A DNA stretch of 34,287 nucleotides from Silicimonas sp. GTDB lineage: Bacteria > Pseudomonadota > Alphaproteobacteria > Rhodobacterales > Rhodobacteraceae. The translations under genes and the position numbers were made by a program. The DNA is taken from assembly GCA_022340315.1 (NCBI GenBank), contig JAJDOD010000140.1, forward strand, positions 1-34,287, given 5' to 3'. Below, piece after piece: positions 25,735-33,999 of this stretch; within the stretch, counting starts at the first letter, position 1, and the number at the start of each line of letters is the position of its first letter. Below the pieces are notes generated by a model. That model did no database searches and was not told the DNA's origin. It worked only from the letters and a program-made list of their open reading frames with translations.

Positions 25735-27264
25735 ATGTCGCTCCCCGTCACCTCCTTCTCCGAAGATCAGGCCGAAGCCTTCGACCGCGTGGCCGAGGTC
25801 CTGCGGAGCGCGGGCGTCGACATCGAGGAAAGCCTGACCACGCCGCGCGCCGAGGCCGGTCCCGGCGCGCTCGCGGTGATTGGCAAGGCGGGTTCGGGCA
25901 AGACCATGCTGCTCGCACGCCTGGCCGAGGCGCTGTCCGAAGCCGGGGTCGAGACCATCAGCGGCGACTACGAAGGACGGCGGCGGAAGGACAAGCGCAC
26001 GCTCGCTATTCTGGCGCCCACCAACAAGGCCGCCAGCGTTCTGCGCACCCGCGGCGTGCCCGCGACCACCATTCACCGCATCCTCTACACGCCGGTCTAC
26101 GATCCCGAATACGAGAAGATCGCCGAATGGCTCATGGGGAACGGCGAAAAGCCCGAGATCGAGGGGCTGACAGATGCCGCCCTCGACCGGGCGGCGGCGT
26201 TTTTCAAACAGGCCCGCTCGATCCCCGGCGCGCTGGCGGCCGCCGGGCTGAAGGGGTCCGACTTCATCCTCGGCTGGAAGCGCCGCGAGGACCCGCTCGA
26301 CATCGGCTTCGTGGACGAGGCGTCCATGCTCGACGCCCGGCAATACGACGATCTCTCCGAGATCTTTCCCACGCTTCTGCTTTTCGGAGACCCGGCGCAG
26401 CTTGCCCCGGTCAACCAGTCCGGCTCGATGGTCTTCGACGCGCTGCCCGAGCCGCGCAAGATGGTGCTCCACCGCGTCCACCGGCAGGACCTCGACAACC
26501 CGATCCTCGATCTTGCCCATGCGCTGGGTGACGAAAGCCTCGGCTTCGAGGACTTCGAGCGCATGTTGGAGGATGCCGCCCGTTCCGACGACCGCGTGGT
26601 GATCTCGCCCCGCGTCGAGGCGGGCATGATGGCGCGCAGCCCGGTGCTGGTCTGGCGCAACGCCACACGCATTCGCCTGATCCACGCCTTCCGCGCCGCC
26701 TATGGCGCCCCCGCCGACGCGCTCCTGCCCGGCGAACCGCTTATCTGCGACGGGATCGAGCTGCCGCTGAAACACCGCAAGAAACGGCTCGACCTGGAAG
26801 CGCGCGGACTGATCAAGGGCGCGCAGGTCATCTACCTCGGCCCCGGCCGCCGCGCCGGCTTCTCGCGGCTCCACGTCATCGGCGCGCCCGATCCGCAGGT
26901 CTCGGCGGCCTCCATCGTCAAGATCGAGATGCCGGACGAGGACGAACCTTTCATCCCGTTTGCCGCCAACATGGGCGCAGCCTTCCTGCACGGCGCGGCG
27001 GTGACGATCCACAAGGCGCAGGGCTCGCAATGGCCCGAGGTCCAGGTCTTCGCGCCCGACCTTTTCGCCGCCAGCCGCGCGGGCCGGATCGAGGCCGGTA
27101 TTCCGCTCTGGAAACGCCTGGCCTATGTCGCCATAACCCGTGCCGAGGAACGGTTGCACTGGGTGACCCGCTATCGCCTCGGCAAACCGACCGAACCGCT
27201 GGGAACATCCGATCTCGATGTGCCCGCAACACCGCTTGAACTGACAGGAGGGGACGCCCCATGA
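25735..27264 (+). CDS. RecD-like superfamily 1 DNA helicase
   Basis: A 509-residue AAA/SF1 helicase. Walker A is GKAGSGKT at residues 50-57, motif Ia [13 protein letters not shown], the DEAD-box-like Walker B VDEASML, motif [15 protein letters not shown], then IHKAQGSQW (motif V) and [13 protein letters not shown] (motif VI). This matches stand-alone RecD/UvrD-like proteins rather than RecD of RecBCD, since no recB or recC is nearby. The start at 25735 ([19 protein letters not shown]) has an AGGG stretch upstream. Its end overlaps the following dehydrogenase gene as ATGA. A role in DNA repair or recombination is inferred from the family. Confidence 0.9.
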   Translation: MSLPVTSFSEDQAEAFDRVAEVLRSAGVDIEESLTTPRAEAGPGALAVIGKAGSGKTMLLARLAEALSEAGVETISGDYEGRRRKDKRTLAILAPTNKAASVLRTRGVPATTIHRILYTPVYDPEYEKIAEWLMGNGEKPEIEGLTDAALDRAAAFFKQARSIPGALAAAGLKGSDFILGWKRREDPLDIGFVDEASMLDARQYDDLSEIFPTLLLFGDPAQLAPVNQSGSMVFDALPEPRKMVLHRVHRQDLDNPILDLAHALGDESLGFEDFERMLEDAARSDDRVVISPRVEAGMMARSPVLVWRNATRIRLIHAFRAAYGAPADALLPGEPLICDGIELPLKHRKKRLDLEARGLIKGAQVIYLGPGRRAGFSRLHVIGAPDPQVSAASIVKIEMPDEDEPFIPFAANMGAAFLHGAAVTIHKAQGSQWPEVQVFAPDLFAASRAGRIEAGIPLWKRLAYVAITRAEERLHWVTRYRLGKPTEPLGTSDLDVPATPLELTGGDAP

Positions 27265-27998
27265 GCCGCACCATAATCATTACCGGCGCCAGCCAGGGCA
27301 TAGGCAAGTCCACCGCCGACGCCTTTCTGAACGCGGGCTGGACTGTCGGCTGCCTCGCACGCTCCGCCGACAAGCTCGACGCCGCCTTCGCGGGCCAGGA
27401 CCGCGCCATCCCGCTTTCCGTCGACGTGACCGACAGCGCCAGCGTAAATGCCGCCTTCGATGCCTTCGCGGGAAAAGCGGGGCGCATCGACGCGCTCTTC
27501 AACAACGCGGGCCGCGGCAGCCCGGCGGAAGCCATCGACGAAATCAGCGACGAGACCTGGAACGCCGTGCTCTCGGTCAACGTCACGGGGATGTTCAACT
27601 GCGCCCGCGCCGCCTTCCGGCACATGCGCGCCCAGTCGCCGCAGGGCGGGCGGATCGTCAACAACGGCTCGATCTCGGCCACCGCGCCGCGCTGGCGCTC
27701 CGTGCCCTACACCACGACGAAATACGCGATCACCGGGCTGACCAAGTGCCTCAGCCTCGATGGCCGCCCCTTCGACATCGCCTGCGGCCAGATCGACATC
27801 GGCAACGCGCTGACGGACATGACCGAGGACATGGCGACCGGCAAACCCCAGGCCGACGGCAGCATGAAGCCCGAGCCGACGATGGACGTGAACCACGTGG
27901 CCGAGGCCGTGTTGCACATGTGCGATCTGCCCTTGGAGACCAACGTCCAGTTCATGACCATCATGGCGACCAAGATGCCCTTCGTGGGCCGTGGCTAG
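27261..27998 (+). CDS. Short-chain dehydrogenase/reductase
   Basis: A 245-residue classical SDR oxidoreductase. The cofactor loop TGASQGIG is at residues 8-15, NNAG follows DALF near 83, and the catalytic Ser-Tyr-Lys is seen as NGSISATAP, then [11 protein letters not shown]. The Arg in CLARS after the second strand suggests NADP preference. Substrate unknown. AGGAGGGG precedes the ATG at 27261, which overlaps the helicase gene end. Immediately after the TAG stop the four-hairpin array begins. Confidence 0.92.
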   Translation: MSRTIIITGASQGIGKSTADAFLNAGWTVGCLARSADKLDAAFAGQDRAIPLSVDVTDSASVNAAFDAFAGKAGRIDALFNNAGRGSPAEAIDEISDETWNAVLSVNVTGMFNCARAAFRHMRAQSPQGGRIVNNGSISATAPRWRSVPYTTTKYAITGLTKCLSLDGRPFDIACGQIDIGNALTDMTEDMATGKPQADGSMKPEPTMDVNHVAEAVLHMCDLPLETNVQFMTIMATKMPFVGRG

Positions 27999-28088
27999 CA
28001 AACTCCGACGCGGAGTTTGGCCGGGAAACCGCCTGCGGTTTCCCCCGATTTCCGCGTCGGAAATCGAACCGGAGTTCGCGTCGAACTC
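27999..28088. repeat. Array of four consecutive hairpins between convergent genes
   Basis: Nearly the whole 93-base gap is made of perfect stem-loops: CAAACTCCG/CGGAGTTTG at 27999-28019 (loop ACG); GGGAAACCGC/GCGGTTTCCC at 28023-28044 (loop CT); CGATTTCCG/CGGAAATCG at 28046-28066 (loop CGT); GAGTTCG/CGAACTC at 28072-28088 (loop CGT). Stems are 7-10 bp. The core CCGACGCGG of the first is the reverse complement of CCGCGTCGG in the third. The array separates the convergent SDR and TIGR02186 genes, so it may serve as a bidirectional terminator or be a mobile palindromic repeat. Confidence 0.9.
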
Positions 28089-28091
28089 TGC

Positions 28092-28838
28092 CTAGTTGCG
28101 AATGAACCGGAATACGGCGGACGCGCCCCAGCCCGCGGCAATCGCGATGGCCAGCGACATCAGGCCGTACATCACCGCATTGTCGCGCGAGAGCCGGAAC
28201 AGGAACCGCTCCAGCCCGACCTTCTGCACCGCGATCGTGGTCGTGTAGCTGTCGACGACCCTGCCGCCGCGCGTCAGGAAAAAGCGCGCCTCGTAATCGC
28301 CTTCCGTCAGGTTCGCGGGCAGCCGCACCGAGGTGCTGAACAAGGTTTGCTCGTCCAGGTTCACCGCGCCGATATTGGTCTGGTAAAGGTCGTTTGCCTC
28401 GCGGATGCGGATCAGGGCACTGGTGAAATCCTGGCTTCCGGCGATCTCCGCGCCGACCGACCGGATGGCGCGCCGGATCGACACCCTGTATCGCAGATCC
28501 TCCACGTCGCGGAAGACCTCCTCCCAGGGCGCGGATGTTGCGACGGCATAGAAACTCGGCGCCCGGTCGACATCGACATGATCTGTGTTGATCCAGATGC
28601 CGTAACGCTTCTCCTTGCGCCGCACCGTAATCGGCACCGAGGGGCCGGTCACGGCGATGGCCACCTGAAGCGGCTCGTCGGGGATCACCGCCTCGCGCTT
28701 CACCGCGCCGAAGATCAAAATCTCGGAACCGTCGAAATTGGTCGAGATCGAAATCCGGTTCTGGCTCAGCCCGGCCACGACTTCCTCCGCCGCCGCCGGG
28801 ACGGCGAGAAGGAGGAGGAAGACCAGCACCCGCAGCAT
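28092..28838 (-). CDS. TIGR02186-type exported membrane-anchored protein
   Basis: A 248-residue protein with a signal peptide (MLRVLVFLLLLAVPAAAE, cleavage near AAA) and one C-terminal membrane span (AVMYGLMSLAIAIAAGWGASAVF), leaving a large periplasmic domain. EVVAGLSQNRISISTNFDGSEI is typical of the conserved TIGR02186 family, which is often adjacent to a TauE/SafE exporter, as here. Its ATG overlaps the exporter stop by one base (TGATG), so the two are translationally coupled. The function is unknown; a periplasmic partner of the exporter is inferred from this constant pairing. Confidence 0.9.
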   Translation of the reverse strand: MLRVLVFLLLLAVPAAAEEVVAGLSQNRISISTNFDGSEILIFGAVKREAVIPDEPLQVAIAVTGPSVPITVRRKEKRYGIWINTDHVDVDRAPSFYAVATSAPWEEVFRDVEDLRYRVSIRRAIRSVGAEIAGSQDFTSALIRIREANDLYQTNIGAVNLDEQTLFSTSVRLPANLTEGDYEARFFLTRGGRVVDSYTTTIAVQKVGLERFLFRLSRDNAVMYGLMSLAIAIAAGWGASAVFRFIRN

Positions 28839-29755
28839 CAGTGCCCCGCCGCCGCGCCAAGCGAGTAAAGCTCGGCAGGTTGCAGCAACAGATCGAGGGC
28901 CAGCTTGCCGCAGACCACCATGACCAGGAGCGACAGCAGGATGCGCAGCTGCTCCGCCTTCAGCTTGGCGCCGATCCGGGTGCCGATCTGCGCCCCGATG
29001 ACGCCGCCCAGAAGCAGCAGCACCGCCAGCACGACATCGACGGTGTAGTTCGTCGTCGCGTGCAGCATCGTGGTGAAGGCGGTGACGAAGATGATCTGGA
29101 AAAGCGAGGTGCCGACAACGACCTTGGTCGGCATTCCGAGGATATAGATCATCGCGGGCACCATGATGAACCCGCCGCCGACGCCCATGATCGCGGCAAG
29201 GATACCGACAAGGACACCGACGATGACAGGCGGGATGACCGAGATGTAAAGCCCCGAGGTTCGGAACCGCATCTTGAAGGGCAGGGCATGGACCAGCCCG
29301 TGTTTCTTCCGCGCGGGCGGCTTTCCGGTTTTCTTCGCCTTGCGCAGCGCGTTCAGGCTCTCGATGAACATCAGCGTGCCGACGATGCCAAGGAACAGCA
29401 CATACGAGAGCCGCACCAGCAGATCGACTTGCCCGATCGCGCGTAGCGCGTTGAAAATCTGGACCCCCAGCGCCGCACCGATCAGGCCGCCTATAAGCAG
29501 CACGGTACCCATCTTCAGATCGACCGTCTTGCGCTTGAAATGCGCCAGCACGCCCGAGAAGGACGAGGCGACGATCTGGTTGGCCTCGGTCGCCACGGCG
29601 ACCGCAGGCGGAATGCCGATGAAGAACAGAAGCGGCGTCATCAGGAAGCCGCCGCCGACGCCGAACATGCCCGACAGGATCCCGACACCTCCCCCGAGTC
29701 CCAGAAGCAGGAACGCGTTGACCGAAACCTCGGCGATGGGAAGGTAGATTTGCAT
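28838..29755 (-). CDS. TauE/SafE-family sulfite/organosulfonate exporter
   Basis: A 305-residue polytopic membrane protein with about eight spans. The duplicated family motif appears as GILSGMFGVGGGFLMTPLLF near residues 25-44 and GILAAIMGVGGGFIMVPAMI near 190. TauE/SafE proteins export sulfite, sulfoacetate or related C2 anions; the true substrate here is not shown. A basic cytoplasmic loop (ALRKAKKTGKPPARKKH) separates the halves. A GGGGAAA site precedes the ATG at 29755. It is divergent from the MATE gene, with 141 bases between. Confidence 0.93.
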   Translation of the reverse strand: MQIYLPIAEVSVNAFLLLGLGGGVGILSGMFGVGGGFLMTPLLFFIGIPPAVAVATEANQIVASSFSGVLAHFKRKTVDLKMGTVLLIGGLIGAALGVQIFNALRAIGQVDLLVRLSYVLFLGIVGTLMFIESLNALRKAKKTGKPPARKKHGLVHALPFKMRFRTSGLYISVIPPVIVGVLVGILAAIMGVGGGFIMVPAMIYILGMPTKVVVGTSLFQIIFVTAFTTMLHATTNYTVDVVLAVLLLLGGVIGAQIGTRIGAKLKAEQLRILLSLLVMVVCGKLALDLLLQPAELYSLGAAAGH

Positions 29756-29896
29756 GTTTCCCCTTACGCCCGGTCAGGGCTTGTGTTCAACGACCAATTT
29801 ATCGGGCCAAATCAGTCCAGATGCGACAAATCGGATCATGCGCGATTGCAGCCCGTCGCAGTAGACACTTCTTACTGCCGCTGGCATGGTCCCACG

Positions 29897-31297
29897 ATGT
29901 CCGATCAGGCAAAGTTTCTCCAGGGCAGTCTGCTGCGCCATATCGCCGTGATGTCCGTTACCTCGTCGGTCGGGCTGATGGCGGTCTTCGCGGTCGATTT
30001 CGTCGACATGATCTTCATCTCGATGCTGGGCAAGGCCGAGCTTGCCGCCGCCGTGGGTTATGCCGGTGCTATCCTCTTTTTCACGAACTCCTTCGGGATC
30101 GGCATGGCAATCGCCTGCGGCGCGCTCGTTGCGCGTGCGCTCGGCGCCGGTGACGAGGACCTCGCCCGGCAGCGCGCAACCACCAGCCTGATCTTCGGCG
30201 TCGCCTTCGGCGCGGTGTTCGCCGCGACCGTCTGGGTGAACCTGCCGATGCTCGTCAGCCTGCTCGGCGCAAGCGGCGAGACCCAGGCGCTGGCAGTTCA
30301 CTACATGCAGATCATCCTCCCAAGCCTGCCGCTTTTGCTGACCGGCATGGTGGGCGGCGCGATCCTGCGCGCGCACGGTGACGCCCGGCGCTCGATGAAC
30401 GTGCTGATCCTGGCCGGCGTGGTGAACGCCATCCTCGACCCCATCCTGATCTTCGGCCTGAACCTCGATCTGACGGGGGCGGCGATGGCCAGCGTGGCCT
30501 CGCGTATCGCTATGGCCGCGCTTGTCCTCATGGCGATCCAACGCAATCACGGCGGTTTCGCGCGACCGGGCGTGGCCGGTCTCGCCGCCGATTTCCGGCC
30601 GGTCTTCGCCATCGCGCTTCCCGCGATTCTGACGCAGCTCGCCACGCCGGTGGGCCAGGCCTATGTCACCCGCGCGATGGCCGAGTTCGGCGAGGAGGCC
30701 GTTGCCGGCATGGCCATCGTCGGACGCCTGACACCTGTGGCCTTCGCCATCATCTTCGCGCTCTCCGGCGCCGTCGGACCCATCATCGGCCAGAACGCGG
30801 GCGCGCGGAACACCGAGCGGGTAAGCGGCGCCTTCCGCGAGGCGCTGCTCTTCACTCTCGGAGTGACCGTCATCGTCTCGGTCATCCTCTTCGCGCTTCG
30901 CCCGTCGCTCGGCTGGCTCTTCCAGCTTGAAGACGCCAGCATCGCCCAGACGCTCGTCTTCCTCTTCGCCGGCCCGCTCTCGCTTCTGTGGTTCTTCAAC
31001 GGCGTTCTTTTCGTTGCCAATGCCGCCTTCAACAACCTCGGCCACCCGTTCTATTCGACGCTGACGAACTGGGGGCGCCACACGTTGGGAACGGTTCCGC
31101 CTGTGATGTTCTTCGCCTGGTGGCTGGGCGCGCCGGGGGTGCTGATCGGACAGGCGGTCGGCGGCGTCATGTTCGCGCTGATCGCGTTCAGCATGGCCCG
31201 CAAGGTCATTGCCGGGACCGAGGGCGCGGTACCTGCACCGCGCGAACCCTTCGCGCGGCAGGCACGTTTGATGAACCTCTTTCACAACCGCCGCTGA
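29897..31297 (+). CDS. MATE-family efflux transporter
   Basis: A 466-residue multidrug and toxin extrusion type transporter with about 12 membrane spans arranged as two six-span halves. The first half begins LLRHIAVMSVTSSVGLMAVFAVDFVDMIFISMLGKAELAA, typical of MATE helix 1-2, and the second half opens ALPAILTQLATPVGQAYVTRAMAEFGEEAVAGMAIVGRL. Export driven by Na+ or H+ is assumed from the family; the substrate is unknown. The ATG at 29897 fits the family start although no strong ribosome site precedes it; in-frame sequence upstream to 29540 is antisense to the exporter gene. Its stop abuts the stop of the next, convergent gene. Confidence 0.92.
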   Translation: MSDQAKFLQGSLLRHIAVMSVTSSVGLMAVFAVDFVDMIFISMLGKAELAAAVGYAGAILFFTNSFGIGMAIACGALVARALGAGDEDLARQRATTSLIFGVAFGAVFAATVWVNLPMLVSLLGASGETQALAVHYMQIILPSLPLLLTGMVGGAILRAHGDARRSMNVLILAGVVNAILDPILIFGLNLDLTGAAMASVASRIAMAALVLMAIQRNHGGFARPGVAGLAADFRPVFAIALPAILTQLATPVGQAYVTRAMAEFGEEAVAGMAIVGRLTPVAFAIIFALSGAVGPIIGQNAGARNTERVSGAFREALLFTLGVTVIVSVILFALRPSLGWLFQLEDASIAQTLVFLFAGPLSLLWFFNGVLFVANAAFNNLGHPFYSTLTNWGRHTLGTVPPVMFFAWWLGAPGVLIGQAVGGVMFALIAFSMARKVIAGTEGAVPAPREPFARQARLMNLFHNRR

Positions 31298-31858
31298 TCA
31301 CGAGATCAGGGCAACGCCTTCATCGCGCAGGCAGGCATCGGCGAGCGCCGTTTCTTCGGCCGTGAGTACCTGGTGACGGGGATAGCGCGGGTTGCCGCGG
31401 TCATTGAGAACGGGGGCATTCCAGCCTTCGGTCGTCGCGAAGAAGGCCCTTACAGTCGCCGCGCCGCCCAGCCGGAAATAGCCCTGTACGACCACGTCAA
31501 GATAACTCAGCAGAATCGGGTGATGCCCCGTGATCGGGCGATGCAGGCTTTCGGGCGCGTGGTAAAACCGGATGTCCGGCGTCCCCGTAAGGCTGTGCTC
31601 GATCCCCGTCGCCGACTCTCTCACGTAAGACCGCTCGCGAAAATCCAGCTCTGTCCACTCCACGCCGGGAACCGGCGCAATGACGCCCTCGATCCGGCAG
31701 GACGGGTCGCGCGTCACCGTCAGGAATGCCACGCTCCGCCCTTCTACATGCCGCCAGACACGCCGCCACCCGGGCAACGCCGCGGGATGCAGCTTGCCGT
31801 AGGCATGCGTCGCGGGGTTCACAAGGCTGCCGTAGCCGAAGACGAACGCGTGTTCCAT
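31298..31858 (-). CDS. Gamma-glutamylcyclotransferase-like protein
   Basis: A 186-residue protein of the gamma-glutamylcyclotransferase fold. The substrate loop FGYGSLVN is at residues 7-14, and the likely catalytic acid is Glu75 in LDFRERSYVR, matching the L-D-x-R-E-x-x-Y pattern of ChaC/GGCT proteins. Such enzymes release 5-oxoproline from gamma-glutamyl peptides or glutathione; the substrate here is not proven. The start at 31858 (MEHAFVFGYGSL) fits the fold; the upstream in-frame extension to 32104 runs antisense through the glycine riboswitch. It is divergent from gcvT. Confidence 0.85.
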   Translation of the reverse strand: MEHAFVFGYGSLVNPATHAYGKLHPAALPGWRRVWRHVEGRSVAFLTVTRDPSCRIEGVIAPVPGVEWTELDFRERSYVRESATGIEHSLTGTPDIRFYHAPESLHRPITGHHPILLSYLDVVVQGYFRLGGAATVRAFFATTEGWNAPVLNDRGNPRYPRHQVLTAEETALADACLRDEGVALIS

Positions 31859-31930
31859 CGGCGCATTACAAGACCCCCGCGGCGCAGAACACAAGGCTTG
31901 CCAGAACGACCGGAACCCGAGTAAGAGACC

Positions 31931-32087
31931 CTCGCGCATCGCGGGAGAATCGGGGGCCCGCCCCCCGTGCCGAAGGAGCAACCGCCCCGGTAAACTCTCA
32001 GGCCAAAGGACCGTGACGCGCGAGAAACTCTGGAGAGACCCCGGACGGGGCGCCGACGGGATAACGATCTCAGGCGAAAGGACAGAG
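31931..32087 (+). ncRNA. Tandem glycine riboswitch upstream of gcvT
   Basis: Two consecutive glycine aptamers are visible. Aptamer 1 (31931-32024) has P1 arms CTCGCGC and GCGCGAG, the GGGAGAAT segment, GCCGAAGGAGCAA and ACTCTCAGGCCAAAGGACCG. A four-base AAAC linker leads to aptamer 2 (32029-32087), with arms CTCTG and CAGAG, GGAGAGACC, GCGCCGACGGGATAACGAT and CTCAGGCGAAAGGAC. The conserved CTCAGGC-AAAGGAC string appears twice, once per aptamer, as expected for the cooperative type. It controls gcvT-gcvH-gcvP, normally switching on glycine cleavage when glycine is high. Confidence 0.95.
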
Positions 32088-32098
32088 GGGGCGCCAAT

Positions 32099-32115
32099 GG
32101 GCAAGGCTCTTGCCC
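32099..32115 (+). promoter_or_regulatory. Hairpin after the riboswitch (possible expression platform)
   Basis: GGGCAAG and CTTGCCC form a 7-bp stem with a 3-base loop, 12 bases after aptamer 2 and about 31 bases before the AGGAA ribosome site of gcvT. No T-run follows, so transcription termination is not indicated; control at translation, or a structural role, is more likely. Confidence 0.4.
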
Positions 32116-32157
32116 GAACGCGCCCGACGCTTCAGTGTCGGCATTAGGAAGATGGGG

Positions 32158-33282
32158 ATGCCGATGGCCGATCTCAGCCGCACGCCGCTTTACGACCTGC
32201 ACCTTGCCCGTGGCGGCAAGATGGTGCCCTTCGCGGGCTACGAGATGCCGGTGCAATACGCGCCCGGCGTCATGAAGGAACACCTCTGGACCCGCGAACA
32301 CGCCGGTCTCTTCGACGTCAGCCACATGGGGCAGGTGATTCTCCGCGCGAAGTCTGGCAGCGTCGACGACGCCGCCGACGCGCTCGAAACTCTCGTCCCC
32401 GTCAGTATCGCCGCGCTGAAGGAAGGCCGCCAGCGCTACGCGCTCTTCACCAACGACACGGGCGGCATCCTCGATGACCTGATGGTTGCGCGGAAGAACG
32501 ACCACCTGCTGCTCGTCGTCAACGCCGCCTGCAAGACGCAGGACATCGCCCACCTGCAAGCCAACCTCTCCGACACCTGCGAGATCACACCCGTCACCGA
32601 CCGCGCCCTGATCGCGCTGCAAGGCCCGGAAGCCGAGACCGCGCTCTCGCGCCTCGTGCCGGGTGCCGCCGAGATGCGCTTCATGGACGCCACCGACCTC
32701 GCGTGGAACGGGACCACCCTCTGGGTTACGCGCTCGGGCTATACCGGCGAGGACGGCTACGAGATCTCCGTCCCCGAACCGCTCGCCGTCGCCTTCACCG
32801 AGGCGTTGCTCGCAATGGACGAGGTCGAGCCCATCGGCCTCGGCGCCCGCGACTCGCTTCGGCTTGAAGCCGGACTTTGCCTTTACGGCAACGACATCGA
32901 CACCACGACCACGCCCGTCGAAGCCGCGCTCGAATGGGCGATCCAGAAAGCCCGCCGCGAGGGCGAGCGGGCAGGGGGCTTCCCCGGCGCCGACGTCATC
33001 CTCGGCCAGTTCGCCAACGGCGCCCCCCGCCGCCGCGTCGGCCTGCTGCCCGAGGGCCGCGCGCCGATGCGCGACGGTACCGGGTTGTTCGCGGGCGACC
33101 GCAAGGTGGGCCACGTCACCTCCGGCGCCTACGGCCCGTCCATCGAACGCCCCATGTCGATGGGCTATGTCGACATCGAGTTCGCCGAAACCGGCACGAA
33201 ACTGGAAGGCGAGGTTCGCGGCAAACGGATGCCCGTTACCGTGGCCGACATGCCCTTCCGCCCCTCTACCTACAAACGCTGA
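32158..33282 (+). CDS. gcvT: Glycine cleavage system aminomethyltransferase (T protein)
   Basis: The T protein takes the aminomethyl group from lipoyl-GcvH, releases ammonia and passes the one-carbon unit to tetrahydrofolate. The product has 374 residues. It opens LSRTPLYDLHLARGGKMVPFAGYEMPVQY, followed by AGLFDVSHMGQV with the conserved Asp, YTGEDGYEISVPE and GLGARDSLRLEAGLCLYGNDID, all GcvT hallmarks. Starts at 32152, 32158 and 32164 are in frame; 32158 has AGGAA at the best distance (7 bases), 32164 is also acceptable. It is the first gene under the glycine riboswitch. Confidence 0.95.
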   Translation: MPMADLSRTPLYDLHLARGGKMVPFAGYEMPVQYAPGVMKEHLWTREHAGLFDVSHMGQVILRAKSGSVDDAADALETLVPVSIAALKEGRQRYALFTNDTGGILDDLMVARKNDHLLLVVNAACKTQDIAHLQANLSDTCEITPVTDRALIALQGPEAETALSRLVPGAAEMRFMDATDLAWNGTTLWVTRSGYTGEDGYEISVPEPLAVAFTEALLAMDEVEPIGLGARDSLRLEAGLCLYGNDIDTTTTPVEAALEWAIQKARREGERAGGFPGADVILGQFANGAPRRRVGLLPEGRAPMRDGTGLFAGDRKVGHVTSGAYGPSIERPMSMGYVDIEFAETGTKLEGEVRGKRMPVTVADMPFRPSTYKR

Positions 33283-33297
33283 ACAGGGACTACACAG

Positions 33298-33657
33298 ATG
33301 AAATACACCGAAGACCATGAATGGCTCCGCGCCGAAGGCGATATCGTTGTCGTGGGCATCACCGAACACGCGGCCGAGCAACTGGGCGACGTCGTCTTTG
33401 TCGAGCTTCCCGAGGTCGAGACCCAGGTGACCAAGGGCGACGACGCCGTTGTGATCGAAAGCGTCAAGGCCGCCTCCGACATCGTGGCGCCCGTCGACGG
33501 CGAGATCGTCGAAGTGAACGACGACCTGGCCGACAATCCGGGCCTGGTGAACGAAGACCCCACCGGCAAGGCCTGGTTCTTCAAGATCAAGGTCGCCGAC
33601 ATGTCGCAGCTCGACGAATACATGAGCGAAGACGAATACCAGGATATGATTTCGTGA
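33298..33657 (+). CDS. gcvH: Glycine cleavage system H protein (lipoyl carrier)
   Basis: The H protein carries the lipoyl arm that shuttles the aminomethyl group between P, T and L proteins. The product has 119 residues. It begins [20 protein letters not shown] and has the lipoylation site Lys57 in [26 protein letters not shown] precedes the ATG at 33298, 15 bases after gcvT. Its TGA stop overlaps the next ORF as GTGA, where gcvP would normally follow. Confidence 0.97.
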   Translation: MKYTEDHEWLRAEGDIVVVGITEHAAEQLGDVVFVELPEVETQVTKGDDAVVIESVKAASDIVAPVDGEIVEVNDDLADNPGLVNEDPTGKAWFFKIKVADMSQLDEYMSEDEYQDMIS

Positions 33658-33992
33658 CCCCCAAAAAGGTCAAGATCACCGGATCGCAAGGCGATTGGAC
33701 CGTTGATGTGGAGGGAACGCGACTGGCCGTGATTCACGACTATTGGTACTCGGCTCCGTCCACATACTTTGACCCGATGAAAGGTGCGAAAGTCGATGGT
33801 AAGCGATATGCTGATTATCTTGCGGCCCTACGAGCCAATGATCGAGTTGTCATGCAAAAGAGTGCTACTGATGGATCATTTGCGCGTCTTGGCTACATCG
33901 GCATCTTCAAATTCAAAGACTTAGTTGTCGATGAAGATACAGGTTCGATATCGCTGACACTTACTCAACGCCTTCCAGTTAAACCCGCTTAG
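33654..33992 (+). CDS. ORF inserted between gcvH and gcvP, function unknown
   Basis: A 112-residue soluble protein starting at a GTG that overlaps the gcvH stop (GTGA). Residues [20 protein letters not shown] are followed by a basic/aromatic region ([20 protein letters not shown]) and a beta-rich C-terminal half. No signal peptide, membrane span or known motif is seen. By hand count 33781-33960 is about 46% GC, against roughly two thirds in gcvP and gcvT, and codons end in A or T far more often than in its neighbours. The TAG stop is fused to the gcvP ribosome site (TAGGAAAG). This suggests a gene acquired from a lower-GC source and fitted into the operon. Function unknown. Confidence 0.75.
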   Translation: MTPKKVKITGSQGDWTVDVEGTRLAVIHDYWYSAPSTYFDPMKGAKVDGKRYADYLAALRANDRVVMQKSATDGSFARLGYIGIFKFKDLVVDEDTGSISLTLTQRLPVKPA

Positions 33993-33999
33993 GAAAGCC

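Noticed and set aside
25603-27159. A 518-codon minus-strand frame across the helicase gene
   Set aside because: It is antisense to a gene with intact helicase motifs and has a low-complexity Arg/Val/Gly-rich translation.
29774-31285. A 503-codon minus-strand frame across the MATE gene
   Set aside because: The translation is a His/Glu/Arg-rich string typical of the reverse of hydrophobic codons; the plus-strand gene is a clear transporter.
31819-33381. A 520-codon minus-strand frame across gcvT and the riboswitch
   Set aside because: It opposes gcvT and the glycine aptamers, both clearly real, and shows no protein family features.
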